From contig CM076196.1 of the NCBI GenBank assembly GCA_038277395.1, forward strand, positions 81,161,786 through 81,225,785: DNA of 64,000 bases. The letters are read 5' to 3'. The stretch comes from Dryocosmus kuriphilus. Its lineage: Eukaryota; Arthropoda; Insecta; Hymenoptera; Cynipidae. The notes under the pieces are model-generated. The model was not told the origin of the DNA. It made no database searches and saw only the letters and a program-made list of their open reading frames with translations. Below are positions 11,884-22,171 of the stretch, piece by piece. The translations under genes were made by a program, and so were the position numbers. Within the stretch, counting starts at the first letter, position 1. Each line of letters opens with the position of its first letter.

Positions 11884-12850
11884 TACTTTAAGTAGTTTTT
11901 TAAAAGAAGTCTTACCTTCTTTCTTTTTCTTTCTAGTAAATGAACTTTGTAAAGTTGAAGGCAATTTTTTGTGTTACGTTATCGTTTTTGATCTAATAAT
12001 CTCCATTATAAAAAAAATTTACAAAGTTCTTTTTAGATTTTACGTTTAGTATAGGAATATATTTTTTTTCCTATAAATTTTAAGATTTCAAAAAACCAAT
12101 AGGAACTTTTTTCTGTTCAACTCGTAGGATATTCGTGGAATGACGTAGAATTCCAAACATTTGTTAGATAGTTTTCAGAAATCTCTTGAAAAATTGAAGG
12201 TAATTTCTCAAGAACTAACTAGTGGTGATATAAAACTTTAATAAAATTTACCCGAAATATTTTTATAGTCTTTAATGAGTTTCTGAAATGAAAATATACT
12301 TTTATTTTTTGAAAGTATTTTTTAAACCGGGGTGAAATTAGTACAGAATTCGAAATCTTGAATTTGAATTTTCTGAGAGTGTTTAGGCTATAACTTAATT
12401 TGATTTTTTATTACAAAAAGACCTTCCGTATTTTGAACTGGATTTTTATTCTTTTGAGTCTGCTAGCATGGCAGCAAATCGACCTTCAAGATACGCAAGA
12501 ATAAGATCACGTAGTGGAAACGCGTAACTTTTATATCGCCTTGCTGTTGCGAGTTTGTGAACCAGAGTTTAAGGTCGCAGCTCAGGATACGACGCTTGCT
12601 TCATACTCGTTACAAACTTTAGGCGGGTTATGCGCATTCATGTTATTACGTCGTGGGTCTTAACCCTAAGCCGGTCTGCAAACACTGCCTGAACATACAC
12701 GCGATATGCTTTGATAGGAAAATGTATTTGTAGCCAGTAAAAAGTTTCAAATGAAGTTCGCTCCACGTGTGAACTTTCTTCCTGAGAAAAATTGGGATTG
12801 AAGCAAACAATACATATTCTGTTTTTGATTATAATGAGCTGTGGAACTTA
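11884..12850. other. spacer, no gene seen
   Basis: AT-rich with a GC-balanced part at about 12470-12720. No convincing frame, repeat or element end was recognised. Confidence 0.5.
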
Positions 12851-14185
12851 CGAGGCACGTCCAGAAAGTAAGTGTACTCAATTTATGTAGGCTTCAAAGA
12901 AAATTTATTAAAACAAAAACATAGTTGGTTACACTTGTACATATGTAAGTTATTTTTCGACATAGTCACCAACCCTCTCGATACAAGTGGTGAGCCGCGG
13001 GATCAATTTTTTTATGCCTGCCTCGAAGAAGTCTCCCGCCAGCTCTTTCGCCCAATTCTCCACCTCCCCCTTCACCTCCTCGTCCGTTGAAAACTTGTTT
13101 CCACCCATGTGCACCTTCAGGGAAGTGAAGAGATGGAAATCTGAAGGGGCCAGGTCAGGGGAATACGGGGGGTGGTTCAAAGCGTCCCATCCAAAAGAGT
13201 CCAGGAGTTGCTTCGTGGCGTTGGCCGTGTGAGGTTTGGCATTGTCATGCAGCAGGCAGACTCCCTTCTTCAGCATGCCCCTCCTTTTATTCTGAATCGC
13301 CCTTTTCAATTTTTTCAGCGTCTCACAGTATCTGGCCGCGTTGATGGTCTCCCCGTGAGGCAGATATTCAATCAAAATTATGCCTTTATGGTCCCAAAAT
13401 ACGGATGCCATGATTTTTTTTTGGCTGAAATTGTGGTTTTGAATTTCTTGGCGGAGGGTGACAAGGTGTGGCGCCATTGTTGAGACTGCCTCTTAGTTTC
13501 AGGCGTGTAGTGGGCAACCCAAGCTTCGTCTCCAGTAACAATAGAGTAGAGAAAATCATCGCCTTCGCGTTCGTAGCGCTCCCAAAACCTCTTTGGAGCT
13601 CTGCACTCGATTCAACTTGTGCTGTTCTGTCAGCTGTTTTGGGACCCACCTCGCAGACAATTTCCGATATCCGAGAGTTTCTGTGATTGTTTCGTGTAAC
13701 AGGGATCTGGAGATTTGCGGAAACATCGCAGAAAGATCATCTAACGTCAATCTGCGATCGTCACGGACCGCAATCTCGATTTTTTCCACAAGTTCGTCAG
13801 TCACAATTGAAGGTCTTCCGCTCCTTTGATCGTCATGAACGGAAGTACGGCCATTTTTAAATTCGCGACACCACTTGTACACACTCGTACGATTCATAGC
13901 ACCATTACCGTAAACACTTTTCACCTCATTATAAATCTCAACTGGAGCTTTTCCCTCAACAACGCGGTAGCGAATGACGGCACGAATTTCGCACTTAGCG
14001 GGAGATACGATCGACATTTTTCGCTAGAGATGCTACTGCGTCAAGAGTTTTCAACACACTAACCTCGGATTGGTCTCGTTTTGAAGGGGAAGGATCAGAC
14101 TACGCGTCAGTGTTGCCAACATGTCGAAAAAGTATTCCCTACGGCTGTGAGAGTACCAGTACACTTACTTTCTGGACGTGCCTCG
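12851..14185 (-). mobile_element. mariner element B, copy 2
   Basis: Ends CGAGGCACGTCCAGAAAGTA on both sides, with TA outside (12849-12850, 14186-14187). Length 1335 bp. It is a direct repeat of the element at 5915-7203, about 6.9 kb away. It keeps the 45 bp that copy 1 lost. Confidence 0.94.
12950..14017 (-). pseudogene. mariner transposase, copy B2, two frameshifts
   Basis: Minus-strand D,D34D transposase starting at 14017 (MSIVSPAKCEIRAVIRYRVV). The N-terminal 150 codons hold both HTH motifs, including LDDLSAMFPQISRSL, which copy B1 lacks. The frame breaks after VQSSKEVL. The next segment, read in another frame, has YSIVTGDEAWVAHY (first Asp). A run of nine T at about 13414-13422 (seven in copy B1) shifts the frame again. 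The C-terminal 175 codons are open, with LLHDNAKPHTANATK (second Asp) and YSPDLAPSDFHLF (third Asp, spacing 34). All catalytic residues remain; only indels disable it. Copies B1 and B2 together would give the family consensus. Confidence 0.93.
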
Positions 14186-15271
14186 TACATTCTCTAAACG
14201 TACTCATTTCGAAACGTTCGAACTAGAATGTAGTGTCTCGGGGACCCCACTTCCGGATGAAAGGCACTCGACTCACAAATTATACCCATGAAGTTTTTAT
14301 GAGAATTTTGAAGCTTTCAGAATTCACCATCGAGTTATCAGTTTTGAAAATTTAGGTCACAGAGGAAATATTATTTTAAAAGAAACAGTTTTTGATAAAG
14401 CAGAAATGAAAGAATTGCTACCAGAAATATTGTATGGGTAAAGTATATTGTCACCTTAGCAGGATGAAAATCAAATATTCTAAAAGATGAAATCTTGCTG
14501 CAATGTATGTATGAGGTTTAATATTTGGTTAATTATAAGTCTAAATATGTATGTTAAATTAAAAATAAAATCGAAGCTCCTCCTAATTTTATTATCTTTT
14601 TATTTTAGGATAAATTTTAAGCCAACCGCTTTGCCTCAGTCTCCTCTGAATTGTTGTTTGGATGCTTAACTTTATTTAGAGATAAGTGAGCTATTCAGAA
14701 TCGACAGAAATTTATTATATTATAAATTATGAATTAAACAATAAATTATATTATATATAATAATTTTCAATGTTTCAATTCTATCCACAGACAAAAAATT
14801 TTCTCCACTTTCAGTTTTTTTCCGGAATTAAAACATTTTTCCAAGTCATTTAAAGTTTAAGACTCAAGCTCTCAAGGCTGATTAATTCTAAGTACAATAA
14901 GTGTACAATTTTAAATAAAATCAATTAGGACTTCCGTTTCCGGTAAGAAAGTGACAGGTCGCGTGAATTGTGTTTAGCAAAATTGAGTGAATTTGTAGTG
15001 AAATTGGAGGTGAGTTGATGGTATAAATGTGTAAGAAAGTTTAAAACCATGTGTACAGTTCTTCTTTTGTTTAAATAAAGACAAAAATAAAATTGCCGTG
15101 AAGCTAAAAAACACAGAACGTTATAAACAATAGAAAAACTGTCCACGTAGTTTATGAGCGCGCCCATTATGTGAGTGCAAAATTGTATGTTTCAGATAAG
15201 AATAGTGAAAAGGTGATAGATATTTTTTTGTGATTGAGACTGATCTGGGTCGGCTTTGAGGTTGCTTAGGT
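14186..15271. other. spacer, no gene seen
   Basis: AT-rich. Frames of 60 and 80 codons look random in composition. No repeats were recognised. Confidence 0.5.
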
Positions 15272-15387
15272 TAGAATGGTGGAATAGTTTTGACCAATCA
15301 GAGGATTGCTTTGTAGTTTAAAAAATTCTTCAAACTCCAAAGCAATTACCTCATTGGTCAAGTCTATTCCACTCTTCCACTATTCTA
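15272..15387. repeat. inverted repeat, hairpin of about 40-bp arms
   Basis: The arm beginning GTGGAATAGTTTTGACCAAT (about 15280) pairs with the reverse complement of the stretch ending at about 15380, with some eight mismatches, around a short AT loop. Outer bases TAGAAT match too. It lies directly upstream of the LINE remnant and may be a MITE or part of that element's 5' end. Confidence 0.7.
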
Positions 15388-15528
15388 CCTCCATGGGACT
15401 GCACCCTAAAATACGGCGGTCTTTACAGGTGGAGGAGAAGGTGAGAGAGTAAACAAAGACGAAAGTGATTCAGAGCAGGACGTTTTCTGTAGGATGAAAG
15501 TTGAAAAAAAGAGAAGAAGGCAAAGAAA

Positions 15529-15747
15529 ATGTGCAGAAAAAAAATAGAAAGGGCGAGATTGAGGGCGCTGAGATTCGTTTCGGTTAAAGAGTTCATTAAG
15601 AGGAAGAGGAAAGACAGGGGGAGCAGGGATGATAAGGAAGAAGTATGTTTATTCTTAAAGCACCCAAAAATGTTTAAAACTCCGCAGGAAAAAGATATGA
15701 TCGAAAAGAATGAGTGGAAGATAGAAGTGAAAATAGGGTCCAGATAA
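15529..15747 (+). pseudogene. LINE ORF1-like fragment
   Basis: A 72-codon frame, very rich in Lys, Arg and Glu, with the segment FLKHPKMFKTPQEKDM. Charged, coiled ORF1 proteins bind the LINE RNA. The assignment rests on composition and on position upstream of the endonuclease fragment, not on a catalytic motif, so it is tentative. Stops surround it on both sides. Confidence 0.4.
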
Positions 15748-16393
15748 AAGATAAATAATTAGAAAAAATGCGAAAAATGATGATGTAGGTATTGCGAATG
15801 CATGCAAAAAGCAGGAGGAAAGGGGAGAAGTAAGGAAAAACTTAGGGTAAAGCATACAAAGCTTATAACAAAAGCCAAAAAAGCAGAAATGGATTAATAA
15901 AAAGGTAGAAGAGTTGCATAATAGGATGGAGAAGATAGAAAGCTCAAATTGAAATTGAATGAAGGAGTGGAGGAAGGGCTAAGGAGGATAGATGCGAAGG
16001 TAGAAAAGAGGAAGTAAGAAGTGTCGGAAAAGAAGGGGAAGAGGAGGGTAAATGGCGTTAGTCAATTAAAGAAAGAAGGTCATAAGAGTGGAGTGATGAC
16101 TGAGAAAATGGCGTTATGTGGAAGCTCGTGGAGAATAGATGATGATTTAAAGTTGTAGAAAGGAATATGCAGTATAAGATAAGGAAAAAAGCAGAAGATG
16201 AAAAAAAATGGGAAAAGAACTTGGGTTAAGTACGGAAGAATACAAGTAGATTGTGTATTGGAGATTGTAATGAAGAAGAGGAAAAGTCAGCAAAAAGTAA
16301 GATGTCGGGAGAATGGGAGCTAAAGGAACGGGAGAGGGGAAAATAAGAGATAGTAGGGAAGGGTAAGAGACGTGAAATGAAGGAACGAAAAAA

Positions 16394-17537
16394 TTTAAGT
16401 TATGCTACTGGAATATAGCTGGCTTGGAAAGACAGGATAAGGAGTTTATAAGAACTTTAGAAAACTGGAAAGTGGGATTACCGAGGGGTTGCAAATGGAA
16501 GATACAAATTTAAAAGAAGAAGAATAAAAATGCGTGGTAGGGAATGGGGGGGAGGGGGGATGTAGGAATTCCAAAGACAAGACATTGAACGGGGAGGAAA
16601 ATAAAATGTTAAAGAGCTTAGAAGAGATGGGATGGTTTATCTTAAACGGAAATATAGAGGGGAATGGGGAAGGGGAATATACACGAGCAGGAGGAAAAAA
16701 GGGAACGGTAATTGATTATGTGATAGTGGAAGACATGGTAAGAGAAAATATCAAGGAACTAAATGTAGGGGAATATATGGTTTCAGATCGTTTCCCCGTA
16801 ATAGCGAAATAGGACGGAAAAGAGGACAGTGAATATAAGAATAAAAGTGACGTAAAGCTAAAAAAAACAAGCAGAAGTGATTGATCAATAGAAGGACAAG
16901 GAGAATTTTAGGAAAAGATAAAGAATATGAAAATGGTTGAGGGAAATGTAAACGAAGAAATGGGAATAATAATAGGAGAAATAAAAGGAGTATTAGAGGG
17001 CACAGGCAAAAGGATTTTAGTGAAGCAGGAGGAAGAAGTGGTTGGAATGAGGAACGTAAAGAGAAGAAGAGAAGAAGAAAAGGAAAGGAAAGAGTTCTTT
17101 GGGGATAGAGATATAAGAGATCGGTATGGATTGAGGGGAGAATTGGAAAAATGTGACAGGGGAAAACAACTAATAGAAAGATGGGGGTTGATTGAGGAAT
17201 CAAAATATAATACGTGATATAAGGTGATAAAAAGAAAGGACTACCTTAGTATTTATTAAAAGCATGGGCAGAGATTAGATGGATAAGAATAGCAAGATTT
17301 ATATTAGGAAACGAGGTAAGGGAAGGGTTGTATTGGGAAGAGAAGGGACGCATAAAGTGCAGAATATGTCATTGGTAAGAGGAAACTTGGAAACATGTAT
17401 GGGATGGATGTAGAAGAAGATTCGAAGGGAAAGAAAGCTGGCAAGAGAATTTGGCAAAGATTTTGGGGCAGGAAGGATTGGATGAAGAGTGGATGAGAGG
17501 TTTAGAAGAAGCTAGAGGCAAGAGTGTGGGGGAGTGA
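16394..17537 (+). pseudogene. LINE ORF2 remnant: endonuclease pieces and CCHC tail
   Basis: The read starts with FKLCYWNIAGLERQDKEF, the N-terminal motif of the apurinic-like endonuclease (EEP fold) that nicks the target DNA for LINE insertion. Most of the middle of that domain, including its catalytic Glu, is lost. It resumes with RNSKDKTLNGEENKMLKSL and TVIDYVIVEDMVRE, and ends at VSDRFPV, where the catalytic SDHHP-type His is now Arg. A Lys/Glu-rich linker follows (16927-17217), then ESKYNT-stop-YKVIKRK, where TGG has become TGA. From 17280 the C-terminal region WIRIARFILGNEVREGLYWE runs into CRIC...H...C, a CCHC knuckle, with one TAG inside. The whole reverse transcriptase is absent. Confidence in LINE origin is high; the clade is not assigned. 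Confidence 0.8.
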
Positions 17538-17669
17538 AAAAGTGAATGTGAAAAATTGAAATGGTTTAAATAGAATGGAAGTGAAAGAAAGCGGAAACGG
17601 TAGTGTCATAGAAGCATTAAGAATGTAGGTAGAAATAATGAATTGTATAAGTAAATTAAGTTTGCTGCT

Positions 17670-17685
17670 CCCCCCCCCCCCCCCC
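17670..17685. repeat. C16 homopolymer
   Basis: Sixteen consecutive C at the 3' side of the LINE remnant. Homopolymer length is uncertain in assemblies. Confidence 0.9.
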
Positions 17686-19977
17686 TGCGCTATCGCTCAC
17701 ATACCTCGTTCGCTCACTCGATCATTCGCCCGTTAGTTTTAATTTGGGCCAGAATATAAAATAGCAGTAAGGATATAGATATACGGATGAAGAATTTAAT
17801 CTGTAAGTATGTGTAAATATGAATTTTAAGTTAATATAAATTATTGTTTAAAAGAGGTAATGTTGTAAGAAACGGAAGCCATGTAAACCCTGAGGGAACA
17901 TTATTGATAAAGAAGGAGAATAAAATCAATTAAAAATGTTAAGCATTCTAATTGTAACTTGCGTGATTTTAATTTCGAAAACTTCAAAATTATATCATGT
18001 TTTTAAAAATATTGCAAATTGTATAGTTTACAATTGAAAATGTTCCACTCAAAACAAGCTCTATTTCTCTCATAAATTAAACAGTTTTTACATTTCTTCA
18101 GTGTCTATGAATACTTTCAATATTTTATGTCAAAAATTGAAAGCTTTGATAGATAGCTTGTTTAAGTTTTAAAGCATTGAAAATTTATTAACTTTTGTTT
18201 GACATACACAAAATTATTTGGTTTTAATTAAAAATCTTTCCAAATTTTATAGTTGCGTTCCTGCGAGTTTCCCAAATTATATTAATCAGTGCATATACTA
18301 AAATACAAGCTCTGCCTGAAGGTTAACCAGTCCAGCACTCTTCACCTGGAACGCGGCGAAAACTAGCAATTAGGAAGTCATTACTCACAGATGAGTAAAT
18401 CGAGATCATAGAAAAACAACTTGACCTTTTTTAAATTCAAGGATCTTATGCAGTTGGATTCCGACCCCAATGTCACAACAGGTCCTATATAAGATGAGAA
18501 CTCAACGATTGAACAGTAAGTTAATCTCAGAAGACCGTCAATTCCAAGATGACCTCATTTTATCAGTTCATACCCCCTGAGACAGTTTACTCAGTTAGTC
18601 AGTCCCATCAGTTCACTCGTACGTTACTCAGTCATCCTCATCATCTCAGACCCCCTGAGCTAGTTCAATTCAATTCAGCAGTAGTCAGTCAGTCAGTCAG
18701 CATCAAATCCACCAGAGGGTTACTACGAATTTCAATCAACCACTCCGCAAATATTAAGTCATCAAGTCAGTTACTCAGTCAGTCAGTTTAACTTTAGTTC
18801 AGTTCGAATCATTCGACTTGGATAATTCTGGAATCTATCACCGTTCTTTGGAGAGAACCACACAGGCCTATTTCGAAATCAACCCAGATCTATCTGTCCA
18901 GTCCAGAATATTGAGCCCTGTTGCTATTACAAGTCTCTATACTACAATTCAATTGAGTAGGTTACCTCTTTTTCCAATATTCCTATTAATTATCACTCAG
19001 AGTTGACTTTAACACAGAATCTTTGTTCAAGGTTATGGTCAACTAGTGAACTCGTACCCCCTAACTCAGTGGAGCCAAATGGATATTTTCACGTAACAAC
19101 TGAACAAACATCAACCAATGTACTTCACTTTTACTACTTTTCCTATTATCATCCCTTAGAGAATATCCTTCCGATCTTAAAATAAAACGAGGAACTCTTA
19201 ACGGTAAAAGGGAAATATGTTGCAATTGGATGTAACACATATTTAAATTCTGAAAAGTGTTATAATCTCGAATTGAAAGTCTTAATGATTGTAAAATTTT
19301 CAGTTCAAAGCATTTTATATTAAACAATTTCATAGACTTTTCAATTAAATAAACTTAAATTCTAAGTTTTCACAGTTAGATAAGTTCGATAGATTGTGCA
19401 ATTTTAATGTGGAATCCATTTTACTTGCAGGCCTACAAATATCAAAATTTTCATTATAGGTATATTCGAGAACTTCAAATTGAAAACCTTCACAATTAAA
19501 GACTTGCAAAAACATATTAAAAACTGAACGTTATTAAGATTGCGACTTTCCGAATGATTTTGTGAAACTTTAGAACTAGTCCCTCAAAATCGAAGTATTT
19601 TTAATTTGATAATGTTCCAAATTAAATATTTGAAACTCAATGTTCTCATTATTAAGAATCATAATTTGAAGAGCTTAAAATCATACTTTCAAATTGGGAT
19701 AATAATATGCCGATCTTCACGTTAAATACATTCTCTTTTTACGGCTTGATTTTAGTGAACCTTGTCTTTATGTATAGTACTTTTCTCTACCCTTCTTCGT
19801 TGTTCCTCATCTCTTAAAGTGTTAAAATCTTGAATTTAGCGAAATTTTTGGAACAAAACAAGACTTTTTTGCAGTGCTGTTGTATATTATTATTATCAAT
19901 TTTCAGTACAATTTTTGTAATGCCAATATTATTTTTATAAAATAATTCATCACTCGCTTCTTTTCTTTTAATGAATA
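17686..19977. other. spacer, AT-rich, no gene seen
   Basis: Apart from the TCAG-rich patch annotated separately, I see no repeats or gene fragments. The 90- and 95-codon minus-strand frames near 19.1-20.1 kb lack any family signature, and the second overlaps a MITE. Confidence 0.45.
18575..18800. repeat. TCAG/CAGT-rich degenerate simple repeat
   Basis: Many scattered and clustered copies of CAGT, with pure runs at about 18685-18701 and 18775-18788. The frames of 60-80 codons here are low-complexity (Ser, Gln, Val) and I do not consider them coding. Confidence 0.6.
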
Positions 19978-20160
19978 CACAGAGAAACGTCAAGTTTTTT
20001 TTTTTTAAATCAGATAAAAACGCTGCCGACAGTTTAAAACTACATGAAGAGTTGCTAACGTGGTTATAATTTGTCAATGTAAGAGTCAGCCTAGTTCTCA
20101 ACCGTTTGCAGCGTTTTTATCTAAATTTGTTATAAAAAAAAACTTTGTGGTTTTTCTATG
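19978..20160. mobile_element. MITE, 183 bp, TA-flanked
   Basis: Ends CACAGAGAAAC and (reverse complement) CATAGAAAAAC, with TA directly outside both (19976-19977, 20161-20162). The inverted repeats run about 50 bp inward through a T-run to AGATAAAAACGCTGC on both sides. The TA duplication and size fit a non-autonomous Tc1/mariner-type element. Confidence 0.8.
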
Positions 20161-20162
20161 TA

Positions 20163-21385
20163 TATAAGCTATGGTATCTATGATAAAGCATTCAAAAGTA
20201 AAGGTATTCATTGTTATTTTTTTCTCTCAGTGCAAGATTTGAATGACCTCTCTGAATGGCACCTGAAGACGCTCCTTCTTCTGCTGCTATGCTGCGGGGA
20301 AACAATTTGAGAAGCAATCAAACTGAAACCCATCGTAATAAAACCTGCTTATAGGGGTCGAGTTAAAATTTATTATTACACGCGCTGATGGTAAGCCCTT
20401 TCAAGTACATGGGCACTCAATTCTAGTTACATTTCAAAGCTGCGATAAACCTTTGCGTATCTCTGAAGTTACTCAAGTTACGAGCTAATGCATATAGCGC
20501 TGAGACTTCAGCACGCGCCGTTACGAGATTCTCCAAGTGGATTTGCTACTAGTACAATTGTAGATCGTTGTTTCTATCGCGCATGTGCCCATCCCAAAAA
20601 TCCGGAATGGCCATTCAATCGCATAAGTGCTTGCGAGCACGAGATTGCCTAACCAAGAGAAGCAGCAAACATACCGAGGCCGGCAACAAATGAAGAGGCT
20701 CGATTATATAACTAATGAATTGTGCACTGAGCTTTATGTAACAATAGTCGAGGGAAAGCTGGAGTGAGAAATGTCTCGTTTCAACTCGGTTCGTGATAGT
20801 CCACGAAGGCATGCATTTATGCAGTACCGACGCAATGTGTACGGAGTATCCCTCTTCTTCTGCCTCCATATTTTAAGAGATTCGACAAAGTGCTGGCTAG
20901 ACCCATGCATTTATGCAATAACCGGGTAATTTCGTGCCTATTCTCTCCGTCTCATGCTCGATTTCCTGTACTTCCGTTCCCAGATCCAAGGAAGGAATAA
21001 AAATGCAGAGCTTCCTTCTTTCTCTCAAAGGAGAAATTAAAATTCCTTCGCTGAAAAAGCGGGGTCAAGAGTAATAGTGAGCTTTGTTCATGTAATATCT
21101 ATTATTCTTATTATTATTAAACAATTGCGTTAATTCCCTTTTGGTGTAAGCGTAAATAAGAGTCGCTGATTAACCTCTTCTCTAGCAATCACCCCAGGTG
21201 CAGAGCTTCACAAAGCCATCGAGAGCCACGGTTCACACATAAACTCACATACTGAATAATAAACCAATAGAAAAATCCATACGATTTACCACAACCATAT
21301 CCAGTGAGGCCGTGCATAAATTGCACAAAGCTTTTTTCTGTGACTTGGAACCACGTACCTCCTTTTGTTAGGGTCCGTAAGTTTT

Positions 21386-21386
<1 letters not shown>
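20163..21386. other. GC-balanced unique stretch, no gene seen
   Basis: Not repetitive, and less AT-rich than its surroundings. The longest frame is an 84-codon minus-strand ORF (20615-20869) ending in a leucine-rich stretch and unlike anything I know. It may be intronic or regulatory host DNA. Confidence 0.45.

Positions 21387-21426
<40 letters not shown>
21387..21426. repeat. C40 homopolymer
   Basis: Forty consecutive C on the plus strand (G40 on the other), the longest single-base run in the window. It is exceptional in DNA this AT-rich. Its length may be an assembly artefact. Confidence 0.9.
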
Positions 21427-21817
21427 ATCTTACGTAATCACAATACAATGTTAATATTTTGTTTTAAACCACATTCTGAATATTGGTATAGCACGATATT
21501 TACATAAAGAATTATGAGAACTTTTCAAAAATGTTTTAAAAACGGTCTAAATATTCTGTGTCCCCACAGCGTTGAGAAAAAAATCGCCTTAATTAGACCA
21601 AGAATAGTACGCGAAAACTTGAAATAATACCCTTCATAAGGGTTCAAATACCATACTGTACTCTTCTGCGATTTATAAGATCAAAAGAATTGCGTATAAA
21701 GTCTTTGAAATGCAGAAAATGATACTTCAACTTCAAATAGTGTAGATTTTTTCAATCTCAGGGTATTTGTTGAATTTAACCTTGTTTCGTTTCTGCTGAA
21801 CGGGGCTTATAAGAACG
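21427..21817. other. spacer, nothing recognised
   Basis: AT-rich, no repeat or coding signal seen. Confidence 0.5.
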
Positions 21818-22162
21818 GAGCTTGTGCAGGATTTAATTTTACAGCCAAACGGCTCAATATTTTTGCCTAATATTGTGCATGCGTAATTTAAATAGTATTT
21901 TCTTTTCAACGGCAGAGCCCTTTTTAGTAAAGCTGTTTCTATTTTGTTTAATAATTATAATACTCAACCCTGCCATTGCAATTGGTTTGTCTTCTGCCAG
22001 GTGAATTATAAGTGCACTTTTTCAATTATTAAACAAAATAGAAACAATTTTACTAAGAAAAGTCTTTACTCTTGGAAGGAGAATACTATTTAGATTACGT
22101 ATGCAAAATATCATCACAAATTTTAAGCCTTTGGGCTGTAAAATTAAATCCCGCACAAGCTC
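21818..22162. mobile_element. hairpin element with 140-bp arms
   Basis: GAGCTTGTGCAGGATTTAAT (from 21818) is matched in reverse complement by the stretch ending at 22162. The match continues through 'ttttacagcc' and 'aaatagtatt' to TTGTTTAATAATT at about 21957, facing 22023. The spacer is about 65 bp. It abuts the next element with only a 9-bp gap. It is probably a MITE; no target duplication is clear. Confidence 0.7.
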
Positions 22163-22171
22163 AAAGGGATC

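Larger units (their letters stand above)
15400..17660 (+). mobile_element. LINE remnant without reverse transcriptase
   Basis: A strongly purine-biased plus-strand segment, unlike its neighbours, holding fragments of both reading frames of a non-LTR retrotransposon in the right order: a basic ORF1-like stretch, the start and end of an endonuclease domain, and the C-terminal CCHC region. The segment that should encode the reverse transcriptase is missing between about 16.9 and 17.2 kb. The 5' boundary is approximate. The last recognisable coding lies at 17537. Confidence 0.75.

Noticed and set aside
19814..20101. 95-codon minus-strand frame
   Set aside because: It crosses the boundary of the TA-flanked MITE and has random composition.
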